The notes under the pieces were generated by a model. That model ran no database searches and was not told the origin of the DNA. It saw only the letters and a program-made list of their open reading frames with translations. A stretch of 64,000 nt of DNA from Cyanobacteria bacterium UBA2855 (lineage in GTDB: Bacteria; Cyanobacteriota; Vampirovibrionia; Gastranaerophilales; Gastranaerophilaceae): positions 1-64,000 of the forward strand of contig DEFJ01000025.1 of assembly GCA_002350725.1 (NCBI GenBank), written 5' to 3'. Positions 1 to 9,264 of this stretch are shown in pieces (within the stretch, counting starts at the first letter, position 1; every line of letters begins with the position of its first letter). Position numbers and translations under genes: made by a program.

Positions 1-2
1 TA

Positions 3-539
3 GCCGCGGAATATAAGAGAAAATATGATGAGGAACAAGAGAAAAAAGCAGAAGAACTTGCTAGACAGCAAGCCGCCAAACAATCTCAACAAATTCAGAA
101 AACAAAACAAATCCCGCAATCACCTTCTGAAAATTGGATTATGCCGGTTAATGGAAAAATAACAAGTCCTTATGGTTGGAGAATTGATCCGGTTTACAAG
201 ACAAAAGCTTATCATAACGGTTGGGATATTTCGGCTAATATTAATACGCCTGTTAAAGCTGTTACTAATGGTAAAGTATATTATGCTGGAGCGAATGATC
301 CAAAAGGTTATGGAAAATATATTATATTAGAGCATAATATAAATGGAAAAATTGTTACAAGTGAATATGGGCACTTATCAAGATGGATTGTTAATAAGGG
401 ACAAATAGTTAATAAAGGTCAAATAATAGGTTATTCTGGTAATACAGGAAAATCAACTGGACCGCATTTACATATTACAATCCGAGAAGGAGCTTATAAG
501 GGAATAGGGATTGACCCTAGTATGTATATAAAATTCTAA
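3..539 (+). CDS. M23 family metallopeptidase (LytM/peptidoglycan endopeptidase), 5' end cut by window edge
   Basis: The frame is open to the left edge, so the ATG at 141 is internal and the true start lies outside the window. The visible part begins with about 45 Glu/Lys/Gln-rich residues that look helical (a coiled coil is usual before this domain), followed by a complete M23 domain. The zinc site is visible: His and Asp in HNGWDI, and the HLH of GPHLHITIRE. GYGKYIILEH and YGHLS are also typical of the family. Such enzymes cleave peptidoglycan cross-bridges outside the cytoplasmic membrane and are also found as parts of larger secreted or phage-like proteins. The gene converges on the next one with a 4-bp overlap. 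The toxin-tip-like fragments downstream make a role linked to a secreted toxin possible, but that is speculation. Confidence 0.88.
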   Translation, partial: AAEYKRKYDEEQEKKAEELARQQAAKQSQQIQKTKQIPQSPSENWIMPVNGKITSPYGWRIDPVYKTKAYHNGWDISANINTPVKAVTNGKVYYAGANDPKGYGKYIILEHNINGKIVTSEYGHLSRWIVNKGQIVNKGQIIGYSGNTGKSTGPHLHITIREGAYKGIGIDPSMYIKF

Positions 540-1039
540 TTTTCATTAGGGTACATAAAATTATGGGATTTAATATAATAGTCTTCTATAATTTTGTATT
601 TCTCCACAGATAATTCTTTAATATTATTAATTTTATCCATACAGATTTCATTATCCGTAAAATATGGTAAAAGAAACTCATATAATGTAGCGTAAGAATC
701 TGTTGCAGGAACATTTAATTCACTATTGGTATATTTTTGAGTAATTGTAATTATATCTGATAGCATATCAAATACTGGTATAAAAATATTAGTGTCATAA
801 TTTTTTGTGGCAAAATCAATATACAAACTTTTATCTTTTAATACTTTTGTATACATTTTTTCTGCATTATTAGAAATTTTATTTATTTCTTTTATTGTAG
901 AATTATATTTTTTATTAAGCAATTTATTAATTTCATTTTTATATTGCGTCCTTAATTCTTTAGGAATAGGTTTATATTCAGCCCAAGCCGGCTGTAAAAA
1001 TAATATAAACAAACACAATATCATTAATATTTTTTTCAT
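536..1039 (-). CDS. Small exported protein of unknown function (167 aa)
   Basis: I do not recognise a family. The first 20 residues form a clear Sec signal peptide: MKK, a hydrophobic stretch rich in Leu/Ile/Phe, then PAWA and a likely cleavage before EYKP. The mature part is about 147 residues, Lys/Asn/Glu-rich and probably alpha-helical, without Cys pairs or catalytic motifs. It stands alone on the minus strand, convergent with the M23 gene, and its 5' side faces the duplicated cassette. Likely periplasmic. Confidence 0.6.
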   Translation of the reverse strand: MKKILMILCLFILFLQPAWAEYKPIPKELRTQYKNEINKLLNKKYNSTIKEINKISNNAEKMYTKVLKDKSLYIDFATKNYDTNIFIPVFDMLSDIITITQKYTNSELNVPATDSYATLYEFLLPYFTDNEICMDKINNIKELSVEKYKIIEDYYIKSHNFMYPNEN

Positions 1040-1076
1040 AGAAACATTATATTAAAAAACGATAAAAAAACAATAA

Positions 1077-1310
1077 TTTGATAACCGATTAAAAATAACA
1101 AATCAGAGAAATATTAAAAATTACTATATTGACAAAAACGGGAATCTACATGTAAAAGTTTATGATACTTATGATTTTAATCCGGAGGAAAAAGATAAAC
1201 CTTTAATAATGGCAGGGAAAAATAAAATGCTCGACGGTGAACTTAAACCATTTTTCACAATCCATGATATAATCATACCAAAGGAAAAACTTGACGAACT
1301 ATGGAAATAG
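1077..1310 (+). pseudogene. Orphan C-terminal coding fragment, copy 1 (no start codon)
   Basis: An open frame begins right after a stop at 1074 and runs to TAG at 1308-1310 with no usable start codon at its upstream end. It reads like the C-terminus of a larger protein; short stretches are YYIDKNGNLHVKVYDTYDFN and then MAGKNKMLDGELKPFFTIHD. Its last 10 bases overlap the ATG (1301) of the following membrane-protein gene. A 27-residue stretch is repeated without amino-acid change at 1827-1907. This layout, a toxin-tip-like end overlapping a small following gene and then repeated, resembles orphan CT/immunity modules of polymorphic toxin loci. No toxin family is recognised. Confidence 0.5.
1212..1292 (+). 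repeat. Direct repeat, copy 1 of 2 (81 bp)
   Basis: Aligned by hand with 1827-1907 (offset 615 bp): 73 of 81 bases match and the first 30 are identical. The eight differences fall in six codons and all are synonymous, so both copies encode the same 27 residues (AGKNKMLDGEL... to ...IIIPKEKL). Weaker similarity continues through the following ATG. Confidence 0.9.
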
Positions 1311-1840
1311 ATAAAAAATTAATTTTCAATAATTCTAAGGAAATAATAAATTATTTCCTTAGAATTATAATTTTTATAATTTTAAATAATTTTTATGTAT
1401 GTCTTGTTATTTGGTATCTTACATACCATTTTACTATAAATAAAATTTGTCCAGATTTAAATGTATTAAAATATCCTGATATATATAATACAACCATCTT
1501 TTTGATAATTGAATATTTATATGTTTATTTAACATCAAAAATTTGTGGTATTTTTAAAAAATTAGATAAATTAAATTTTATTTGGTCCTTATTAATAGTA
1601 ATGTTAATAAATATTTTATTCTATTTTAATGAGGAACCAGGTACAGATATAAAAGTGTTTTGTATTATTGGATATTTTTGGAAACCTTTAATATGTTTTT
1701 TTATATATAAATTTTTCGCATTTCTTACTAAAAAGTTTCCATTTCCGTTTAAAAAAATCGGATATTACACATCAATTGATTTTGTAAAAGATTTGTATAT
1801 AAAAATAAGAAAAAGAATAAAAAACAGCAGGGAAAAATAA
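1301..1840 (+). CDS. Small polytopic membrane protein, possible immunity-type protein (179 aa)
   Basis: No family is recognised. About four hydrophobic segments are visible, roughly at residues 17-45, 63-82, 92-108 and 120-142, and the C-terminus is strongly basic (KIRKRIKNSREK), consistent with an inner-membrane protein with a cytoplasmic tail. Base composition is very AT-rich. The ATG overlaps the stop of the upstream orphan fragment by 10 bp, and the gene ends inside the second copy of the repeat. Being bracketed by two copies of a toxin-tip-like sequence fits a membrane immunity protein, but this rests on context only. Confidence 0.5.
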   Translation: MEIDKKLIFNNSKEIINYFLRIIIFIILNNFYVCLVIWYLTYHFTINKICPDLNVLKYPDIYNTTIFLIIEYLYVYLTSKICGIFKKLDKLNFIWSLLIVMLINILFYFNEEPGTDIKVFCIIGYFWKPLICFFIYKFFAFLTKKFPFPFKKIGYYTSIDFVKDLYIKIRKRIKNSREK

Positions 1841-1963
1841 AATGCTCGACGGTGAATTAAAACCTTTTTTCACAATACATGATATAATCATACCGAAAGA
1901 AAAATTAAAAAATTTATGAGAACAGATAAAATAAATAACAATAATTGCAGATATGCAATTTGC
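1821..1963 (+). pseudogene. Orphan C-terminal fragment, copy 2, with remnant of a following gene
   Basis: The frame opens after a stop at 1818 and ends with TGA at 1917-1919. It encodes the same 27 residues as copy 1 and then diverges (KNL instead of DELWK). As in copy 1 the stop region overlaps an ATG (1916), and the first codons after it resemble the start of the 1301 gene: ATG, then GATAAA and AATAAT blocks. That reading frame runs straight into the antisense 3' end of the FAD oxidase gene, so the second downstream gene has been lost. Confidence 0.5.
1827..1907 (+). repeat. Direct repeat, copy 2 of 2 (81 bp)
   Basis: Partner of 1212-1292, with 73 of 81 bases identical and all differences synonymous. 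It marks a 615-bp tandem duplication unit that contains the whole 1301-1840 gene. Confidence 0.9.
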
Positions 1964-3352
1964 TTAAAATATTTTATATGGATTCAAAATATTCTCAGGA
2001 TCAAAAACTTTTTTAATTTCCCTCATATAATCAAGAGCAACATCATTTACAACCTTATTAATAAATGGTCGTTTATCCGCACCAATACCATGCTCACCGG
2101 AAATTATTCCGCCTAATTGAGCAGTTAAATCATAAATTTCTGATTTTGCAAGTTTAAATCTGCGATATTCGTCCTCATCATTATAATCTATCGGAATTTG
2201 AGGATGAACACTACCATCTCCAACGTGTCCGACTAAGCAGGTAGATAAATTATATTTTTTACAAATATTTTGAATACCTTTTACAAGACTCGCAAGATTA
2301 TATCTTGGAACAATTACATCATCGGTTGTAACATTTGGCTTTAATTTTGCACAAGCACCCATAGAAGAACGACGTGCAGCCCAAATTCTCTCATACTCTT
2401 CCTGACTGTTAGACACCTGTATTTGAGATGCGTTACAATCATTTAATATATTTTCTATGATTTTTTTCTGATATTCTATTGAATTTTCAAAGCCGTCAAT
2501 TTCAATAATCAGCGCAGCCTCTTTATCACATAACAAACCTGCAGGATAAAATTGCTCAACTGTTTTTATGGCATTTGAATCCATAAAATCAATAGTTGCA
2601 GGATAAATTCGCTGCTCAATAATACTGTTTACCGCAGAAATTGAATCCTCTATAGTATCAAAATATGCCATTACAACCTTGCTTGCTTCAGGCTTTGGTA
2701 TAAGTTTTAATGTTGCCTCGGTTATAATACCTAATGTTCCCTCTGAACCGACAAACAAACTTGTTAAATTATAACCTGTCGCATTTTTTACAGTATCAGC
2801 TCCTGTTTTCATAACTTTGCCATCGGCCATTACGACTTCCAAATTTAAAATATAATTTTTGGTAGAACCGTATTTGAATGTTTTAGCACCACCCGAGGCT
2901 TGAGCTATACTGCCGCCGATAGTTGAAACTTTTAAATTTGACGGGTCGGGCGGATAAAATAATCCTAAATTTTCAACTACTGCCTGCAAATCACCTAAAA
3001 TAACCCCCGGTTGGACAACTGCCGTCATATTTTCTTTACTTATACTGATAATTTTATTCATTTTTGAAAAATTTAAAACTATTCCTCCATGTTCTGTGCG
3101 ACATGCACCAACAGTATTTGTCCCCGCGCCACGACAGATAATAGGAATTTTGTATTTTTTTGCACACTCAACTACTTCTATAACATCCTCTTTTGTTTGT
3201 ACAAATACTACCGCATTCGGAATACTTTTTATCTCTTTTGTATTTGAAGCATCTTGAGCATAAGCATAGCACTCCTCTTTCGTCGATAAGACATTCGAGG
3301 GGGTCAACTTCCTTTCTAAATCTTTTATTAAATTTTTCGTATTAGTCAACAT
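1964..3352 (-). CDS. glcD: FAD-linked oxidase, GlcD / D-lactate dehydrogenase type
   Basis: A 462-residue flavoprotein of the FAD-PCMH family that oxidises 2-hydroxyacids such as glycolate or D-lactate. The N-terminal FAD domain (about residues 40-220) shows IICRGAGTNTVGACRT, the PPDPSNLKVSTIGGSIAQ loop and ASGGAKTFKYGSTK. The C-terminal substrate-cap domain carries GHVGDGSVHPQI and SGEHGIGADKRPF, the usual metal and substrate-binding segments. Length is normal for GlcD. The start lies inside the 3' end of the coiled-coil gene (11-bp overlap), so the two are probably translationally coupled from the promoter near 8900. The electron acceptor cannot be told from sequence; no GlcE or GlcF genes are adjacent. 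Confidence 0.88.
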   Translation of the reverse strand: MLTNTKNLIKDLERKLTPSNVLSTKEECYAYAQDASNTKEIKSIPNAVVFVQTKEDVIEVVECAKKYKIPIICRGAGTNTVGACRTEHGGIVLNFSKMNKIISISKENMTAVVQPGVILGDLQAVVENLGLFYPPDPSNLKVSTIGGSIAQASGGAKTFKYGSTKNYILNLEVVMADGKVMKTGADTVKNATGYNLTSLFVGSEGTLGIITEATLKLIPKPEASKVVMAYFDTIEDSISAVNSIIEQRIYPATIDFMDSNAIKTVEQFYPAGLLCDKEAALIIEIDGFENSIEYQKKIIENILNDCNASQIQVSNSQEEYERIWAARRSSMGACAKLKPNVTTDDVIVPRYNLASLVKGIQNICKKYNLSTCLVGHVGDGSVHPQIPIDYNDEDEYRRFKLAKSEIYDLTAQLGGIISGEHGIGADKRPFINKVVNDVALDYMREIKKVFDPENILNPYKIF

Positions 3353-6300
3353 ATTCTGTCAGTTTTTCAATATTTGCACTTAATTTTGCAAGAGTTTTAT
3401 CTATATTATCTATTCTGTCATTAATTGTTGAATCAGATTGCTTACTCAAAATATCCGCAATCTTATCCAGTTGCTTTTCAATTCTGTCTAGCCTGAAATC
3501 TTGTTGCGTTATTTTGGCTTCAATAGAATCTAGGATTGAATTCAACTTTTCGTCTTGAGCATTTAATCTGCTGTATATAGCATTTTGTAATTCTTCTGCT
3601 CTCAAATCACTTTGGGACGAAATATTTTCGACTGTATTCTGTAAATTTTCAATATTACTTTCCTGTTCTTTGTGCTTTGAATTAATAAATTCGTAAAGTT
3701 CTGCTTTCTGAGGCAAATAAGTTTTAATCTCATCAAGAGTTTCCGGCACAGCACATCTGTCATATATCGTAGATAGCGTATCAGAAGTACCGTCCATCCA
3801 TTCACCTAAATACATCATTACGTTTTTCATAACTTCCATCAAATCTGAAGTTATGCTTGATTTTTTATAAATTTCAGAAAGATATTTTTCCATACGTCTT
3901 GCGACTATTTTATTATCCAACCCTGAAATAGCATCTATGCTATTATTAAGTTTTTCAACAATCTCATTATCAATTTGCTTTTGCGAAAGCAATAATTGAT
4001 TTAATCTTGAGCTGATACTCACAACATGTTCATTCAAATCACCATGTTCTGCTCTTTGGATTTCATTTTCCACAAGAACATTTCTCAAATCTTCTAGCGA
4101 TTTTGACATTTTATTAAAATTTGCTGAAATAACAGATAAATCATCACCCTCAGCTTTTGATGCCATATCATTTATAACTAATCTCAATTTTGCAAAATCT
4201 GATTCAACGTCTTGCATTGTATAAGTATACAAATCCATATCGTCAGTATTATTATTCATTTCAGAAAGCTGACGTTTTACTTCAGTAAGCATATGATGTA
4301 ATTCGTTAGTTTTTACATCGACAAAATCTTTTATTTCTTCAGCTTCCTCTACAAACGAAATTTCATTTGTCGCTGCAACTACCGCAGAAATAACAGATTC
4401 TTTTATCTCTGCAGCACTTTTTGTCATATCAATTTCGTTAATATTTTTATCAATTTTATTAAGCTCATCAATAAGCTTATTTAAAGAAGTTTCTGTTGAG
4501 GAATTTTCTGAAGCATCTTTAATAGTCTGAATTTGCTCTTCAACAATTTGCCTTATTTCGGAAATTTCTTCTAAAATATCCGAATCATCCGACATTGCAA
4601 TAATATCAACCTTATTATTCAATTCTTTAATAAGATTTTCAAATTCTTTACCTGATTTTATATCGGATTTTATGGTATCAAGTTTTTCATGTACATCTGT
4701 GAATTGCGAGATTTCATCCAATTTATAATCCAAGTTTTTGGAATAATTTTCCAAATTTTCACCGGCAGATACCAACTGCTCTCTTATTTCACTCAGACTA
4801 TCTTGAATTTCCCCAATTTCATTATATTCGTCATCATTTGTTGATAACGCAATAACATCCAATTTAGCATCAATTGATTTAACAAATTTATCTAACTTAT
4901 CATCGGAAGACGAGATGTTATCCTTTATATCTTCAAGACTTGTCCTGATTTCTCCAACTTCATCGAGGACTTCCTCATCATTATTCTGAGCGATAATATC
5001 TAATTTATTGTTTATTACATCTACAGATTCTTTTAAACCTTCAAGTCCCGAAACACCACTTGTTTCAGATATATTTTCTATTTTTTCTTTTACTTCCTGT
5101 ATTTTTGTTACTAACTCGGAATTTATAGCCGAAGCAAGCAGTAAATCTAATTTTTCAATGACAGTAGAAATATTATCTTCGTTTTTTCCTGATTTTTTGT
5201 CGGAGCCTTTTTTACTGCTATTTAATATATCTTTTAATTCATCAATAGCCTCAAGAATTACGGTATTATCAGTTGCCATTGTAATTACATCAAGCTTTGC
5301 ACCAATCTCATCCAAAGAACCCAGAATTTTATCTGCCTTTTCACCGGAATTTTCAAATTTGCTGTTTATTAGGTTAAAAGTTTTATCTAAGGTAGATTTT
5401 ACATCAGTAACTAACTCGGTAAGTTCGGTAATTGAATAATCTGTATCCTGTTTTAGCTCATGTATTCTATCCGCCAAACTCTTATTTAAACCGCGAATAA
5501 CTTCCAACATATCATCGTTATCAATTAACGGAAGTATAGTATTTTTAATAGCCTCAGGATCGAAGTTACTTTTTGTAATTGCTCTTTGAACTTCTGCCAA
5601 CCCATCCAAAATAGAAGAAGTTGTAAAAGTTCTGCTTTCTTGTATCTTTGATTCAATCTGCAATAATTGTGCCTGAAAATCTGATTGGATATCTTCTGAT
5701 ACAGACAGATTGCTCTGTACATTTGTATTTATTGTATGAAGTATATTATTAATAGTATCAAGATTAGCACTTACCGTATAGTTTAAAGAATCATCCAATG
5801 CAGAAAGCTTATCAACAGTATCTTTATAAGAATTTTCTATATTTGAAAAAGCTTCACTTTCAAGAATTTCTTCTTTTAACTCTGAAACTAAGTTTGCATA
5901 AGATAATTCCAAATCATCCTTAACACCTTTAACATTGCCGGATAAATCTTTTTCAGTAATAGCTAAAATAGCATCCTTTAATGGTTCAAACTCGGAAGTA
6001 AGTGTCTCTATTTTTTCACTAACAGCATCATCGATTTTATTTATGACACTTTCTACGTCTTCTTTAATGGAATTCAAGCCGGAATCCAAGCTGTTAACGA
6101 GATTGGTAGAAGTTTCTGAATTATTGTTATACAAGCCTTCTATGTTTTGGATTATCAAATATAAATTGTTGTTTATCACGGAAAGCATCTCATCAAGAGT
6201 TTCCTTAACATCAGATACCGCACCCTCTTTTTCTTTGGTAATCTGGTCATCAATCACATTAAATTGCTGTCGAATATTTGCTAAAATTTCAATTAAACCT

Positions 6301-8864
6301 GAATTTCCGACAAGATTTGTCAGTTTTTCAGACAAGTCATCGAAACGGGATTTAATATCATCAAATTCTTCTGTAGCATCTTCCAATTTTGTATTTGTAA
6401 GAGTTGAAATTTGTTCAACTTTTTCCAGATACTCATTTACCTTTGAGCCAACGACAGCAAATGCTTGCTCATAATTTTGAGAATACTCGGAAAGTTGATT
6501 CCCCATTTCTGAAATTTTCAATGACAACGCAGAATCATCATACTCAGGATTAAACTCAGCCAAAGCCGAAGTTATCAAATCCAAAGAAGATTTCACCGTA
6601 TCAATTTCCCACAACAAGGTTTCCTTACACTCAAAAACTTTACCGCTTATTGATTCTGAAATTATTTCAATAGCTTCTTTATGAGGTAAAACATCACTTG
6701 CAAGAATTTTTAATTCGGAAATTTCGGATAATGCTTCGCTGCTCTTTGCATTTAACTCACTCGTAGCTTTATCAATATTTTCTTTGTATTCATTTATTAC
6801 CGATGAAATTTTATCAAGCTTTTCATTCTTTTCGGCACTTTTTTCATTGATTAAATTTTCTAATATTGCAGCATCAAAATTTCCTGTATTAGCTTTATTT
6901 ATAGACATTAAAGCTGTCTTAATCTCAGCAATTTTATCTGATAAATCCTCTTGAGTTAAATTCAAAGAGGTATTCAGCTTATCAAGTTTTTCGTCCTTAT
7001 TCCTGCTGTGTTCGGAAATTATACCCTCGATCTTTCCATAATCGAAACTCTCTGACTTGTTTGCACTACCATACTCAATAATTGAATCTTTTACCATATC
7101 AAGTTTTTGGGAAATTTCGTCTTTCGCCTCAAAAACTCTTGAAGAAATTCTATCCGAAACACTTTCAATATTTTCTTTATGAGAAATAACATCATTAACC
7201 AACGCTTTTATTTCAGATATTCCGGATAAAGTATCCTGATTTTTAGAATTTATTTCTCCTGAAATTCTATCAAGTGAGTCTTTATAATCACGAACTGTAT
7301 TATTTAAAGTATCTAATTTTTCATCCTTTGATGCGCTATGCCCTGATATGAAATTTTCTACACGTTCATAATCAAAATCATTTGCTTTAGCATTTTTAAT
7401 TTCGTCCAATGCTGCGGCATTGCTCTCTAACAAAGATTGCAAACGTTCAAAATTTTCGTTTCTTTCAATATCAAATCGACTTACCAAAACATCCAAATCA
7501 GACAATTTTTCCAAAATTTCCGAATTATCCTGAGATGCCTGAATTTTATCAGAAAAATCTACAAATAAGTCTTTTATACTTGAAAGATAATCTCCCAATT
7601 TTTCTGCGGTGTTATTTTTGAAGTCATCAACAGAATTAGCTACACCTTGCACCTTATCAAGAATTGACTCTAAATTAGCAGAAGATTTTGCAAGCAAATC
7701 CTCTCTTACATTATAAATTTCAGCTATATCCGTTTCCTGTAAGCGTTTTACAACATCCTCAGAATTCCTTTCTATAGATTCGGAAACAGCCCTAACTTCT
7801 TCTGCAGAAGCTTTTATCAGATTTTCCATTCCCTCATTCAATCTGACAAATCTGTCTTCTATTACATCAAATTTATCATTTATGGATTTTTCATTATCAG
7901 CATGAGCAGAAGAAAATACTTCTCTAAATGCATTCAAAATCTCTATCAAATTATTTACTTTTGCAGAAACCGAATTTTCATAATCTTCAGCTTTGTTATT
8001 AATTTGATTTTCTACTTTCTTTACATAGTCCAAAATATCATTGCTAATCATTATCTGGCTATCACCGCTTTGAACTATTTTATTTGTAATATCGCCATTT
8101 AAACCGCTAAATCTTTCGTTTATATTATCAGAATAGTGCAAAACATTTGCTTTCAAAGATTCCATAGTAGTTCTCATATCCAGAGAAGTACTGTTCATTG
8201 ATTCTGCAATATTACTGCTCAAATATTTTAAATGATCGAATCCGTCATTCAATATTTTCTGAATATCATCGCCTAATGCATAAAGTTTTGAATTTACATT
8301 ACCTAAATTAGAAGAAACAGAAGCTTCCAACCCCTCTATTTTTGAGTTTGTATCATTAATTGAATGCTCAATTGTTCCATATACATAGTTATTCTTTGAG
8401 GAATAATCATCGACTTTATTTTTTAAATCGACAAGAGCAGAAACCATGTTTCCATGACGAAGATTTGAATCGGATATAAAGTTTTCATAACCTTTAACAA
8501 GTTCATCGGTTCTTTGTCTCAATGTTTCAACCATAACTCCGTTCTTGACCGCATTTTCTAACGCATCTAACCTGTCTAACAAAAGATTTTTTGCATCTGC
8601 ATCACGATTTGCAAATGTTACAACAGAATTAAATCCTGAACGAAAGTTATCTGCAAGAGTTTTTACCTCTTCCGCTATCTCCGAATTATCCGTAGCTCTT
8701 GAAATTGTATTCTGAAGTTTTTCAAGGGTATCTTCTACACCCTGAAAGCTCCTTACACCTGCTTGGATTTCAGTTAAAAGTTTTTTATAATCTTCGTTAT
8801 TAACATCATTATCACGTTTTAAATCTTCAATAAGAACTGCTAGTTCGTCTACTCTGTCTGCCAT
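3342..8864 (-). CDS. Giant coiled-coil protein (about 1,840 aa), unknown function
   Basis: Nearly the whole protein is heptad-like helix, poor in Pro and Gly and rich in Asp/Glu/Lys/Ser/Asn, with no signal peptide or membrane segment. Internal repeats are visible. Around residues 525-770 a unit of about 110-150 residues recurs (KDEKLDTLN, then KDEKLDKLN, then KNEKLDKIS; two copies also carry SRVFEAKDEI / GKVFECKETL). Around 1180-1470 a shorter unit recurs: KLDVITMATDN, KLDIIAQNNDE, KLDVIALSTND, KVDIIAMSDDS, each followed by an EI(S/G)EI-type helix. I moved the start from the TTG at 8909 to the ATG at 8864: AAGGA lies upstream of it, and the TTG overlaps a likely -10 box. A cytoplasmic scaffold or filament is a reasonable guess; nothing shows a specific role. 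Confidence 0.7.
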   Translation of the reverse strand: MADRVDELAVLIEDLKRDNDVNNEDYKKLLTEIQAGVRSFQGVEDTLEKLQNTISRATDNSEIAEEVKTLADNFRSGFNSVVTFANRDADAKNLLLDRLDALENAVKNGVMVETLRQRTDELVKGYENFISDSNLRHGNMVSALVDLKNKVDDYSSKNNYVYGTIEHSINDTNSKIEGLEASVSSNLGNVNSKLYALGDDIQKILNDGFDHLKYLSSNIAESMNSTSLDMRTTMESLKANVLHYSDNINERFSGLNGDITNKIVQSGDSQIMISNDILDYVKKVENQINNKAEDYENSVSAKVNNLIEILNAFREVFSSAHADNEKSINDKFDVIEDRFVRLNEGMENLIKASAEEVRAVSESIERNSEDVVKRLQETDIAEIYNVREDLLAKSSANLESILDKVQGVANSVDDFKNNTAEKLGDYLSSIKDLFVDFSDKIQASQDNSEILEKLSDLDVLVSRFDIERNENFERLQSLLESNAAALDEIKNAKANDFDYERVENFISGHSASKDEKLDTLNNTVRDYKDSLDRISGEINSKNQDTLSGISEIKALVNDVISHKENIESVSDRISSRVFEAKDEISQKLDMVKDSIIEYGSANKSESFDYGKIEGIISEHSRNKDEKLDKLNTSLNLTQEDLSDKIAEIKTALMSINKANTGNFDAAILENLINEKSAEKNEKLDKISSVINEYKENIDKATSELNAKSSEALSEISELKILASDVLPHKEAIEIISESISGKVFECKETLLWEIDTVKSSLDLITSALAEFNPEYDDSALSLKISEMGNQLSEYSQNYEQAFAVVGSKVNEYLEKVEQISTLTNTKLEDATEEFDDIKSRFDDLSEKLTNLVGNSGLIEILANIRQQFNVIDDQITKEKEGAVSDVKETLDEMLSVINNNLYLIIQNIEGLYNNNSETSTNLVNSLDSGLNSIKEDVESVINKIDDAVSEKIETLTSEFEPLKDAILAITEKDLSGNVKGVKDDLELSYANLVSELKEEILESEAFSNIENSYKDTVDKLSALDDSLNYTVSANLDTINNILHTINTNVQSNLSVSEDIQSDFQAQLLQIESKIQESRTFTTSSILDGLAEVQRAITKSNFDPEAIKNTILPLIDNDDMLEVIRGLNKSLADRIHELKQDTDYSITELTELVTDVKSTLDKTFNLINSKFENSGEKADKILGSLDEIGAKLDVITMATDNTVILEAIDELKDILNSSKKGSDKKSGKNEDNISTVIEKLDLLLASAINSELVTKIQEVKEKIENISETSGVSGLEGLKESVDVINNKLDIIAQNNDEEVLDEVGEIRTSLEDIKDNISSSDDKLDKFVKSIDAKLDVIALSTNDDEYNEIGEIQDSLSEIREQLVSAGENLENYSKNLDYKLDEISQFTDVHEKLDTIKSDIKSGKEFENLIKELNNKVDIIAMSDDSDILEEISEIRQIVEEQIQTIKDASENSSTETSLNKLIDELNKIDKNINEIDMTKSAAEIKESVISAVVAATNEISFVEEAEEIKDFVDVKTNELHHMLTEVKRQLSEMNNNTDDMDLYTYTMQDVESDFAKLRLVINDMASKAEGDDLSVISANFNKMSKSLEDLRNVLVENEIQRAEHGDLNEHVVSISSRLNQLLLSQKQIDNEIVEKLNNSIDAISGLDNKIVARRMEKYLSEIYKKSSITSDLMEVMKNVMMYLGEWMDGTSDTLSTIYDRCAVPETLDEIKTYLPQKAELYEFINSKHKEQESNIENLQNTVENISSQSDLRAEELQNAIYSRLNAQDEKLNSILDSIEAKITQQDFRLDRIEKQLDKIADILSKQSDSTINDRIDNIDKTLAKLSANIEKLTEYVD

Positions 8865-8899
8865 TTCTTTTTCCTTAAAAAATACACTTTCCCATATAT

Positions 8900-8929
8900 A
8901 TTTTACCAAACTTATAGCAATTTTATCAA
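8900..8929 (-). promoter_or_regulatory. Likely sigma-70 promoter for the coiled-coil gene
   Basis: On the minus strand TTGATA (8924-8929), 18 bp, TAAAAT (8900-8905). Transcription would begin near 8893, downstream of the TTG at 8909, which supports the ATG at 8864 as the start. Confidence 0.5.
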
Positions 8930-8988
8930 TATGTTAAGTAATCTTACGTATAGAAATCGTATTTTGAAAATAAGTTTTATTCCGCTCA

Positions 8989-9016
8989 TTGCTTTATTTT
9001 TATTAGGTGATATAAT
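8989..9016 (+). promoter_or_regulatory. Likely promoter of the 2-oxoacid:ferredoxin oxidoreductase operon
   Basis: TTGCTT (8989-8994), 16 bp, TATAAT (9011-9016), about 32 bp upstream of the first ATG (9049). A GAGG at 9036-9039 gives the ribosome site. Confidence 0.55.
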
Positions 9017-9048
9017 ACACATGACATGGAGTTGTGAGGTTATAAAGG

Positions 9049-9261
9049 ATGAGTCATATTGTTATAGATAAAGACAGATGTAAGGGATGTTACCTCTGCA
9101 TTGATGAGTGTCCGAAGAAACTCATTAAGGTCGGAGAAGAAGTAAACAGTTTAGGAGTTCACCTCGCTGAATTTTGCGATCCGAACGGAGAATGTTTAGG
9201 CTGTGCAATGTGTGCAACGAGATGCCCTGATATAGCAATTACAGAGGTATACAGAGGATAA
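9049..9261 (+). CDS. 2-oxoacid:ferredoxin oxidoreductase, delta subunit (2x[4Fe-4S] ferredoxin)
   Basis: A 70-residue two-cluster ferredoxin with CKGCYLCIDECP near the N-terminus and CLGCAMCATRCP near the C-terminus, each the CxxCxxCxxxCP pattern for one [4Fe-4S] cluster. It is the first gene of an operon in the order delta-alpha-beta-gamma and passes electrons from the TPP centre of the beta subunit to external ferredoxin. Three bases separate it from the alpha gene. Naming as KorD or VorD is uncertain because substrate cannot be fixed from sequence. Confidence 0.9.
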   Translation: MSHIVIDKDRCKGCYLCIDECPKKLIKVGEEVNSLGVHLAEFCDPNGECLGCAMCATRCPDIAITEVYRG

Positions 9262-9264
9262 AAA

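Noticed and set aside
141..143. ATG at 141 as the start of the M23 peptidase
   Set aside because: The frame is open to the left edge and the upstream codons encode a helical segment typical of these enzymes, so this Met is internal.
3602..8102. Plus- and minus-strand ORFs inside the coiled-coil gene
   Set aside because: They lie in other frames of a continuous 1,840-codon gene, lack ribosome sites, and their products have biased Ser/Phe/Ile-rich composition typical of antisense reading.
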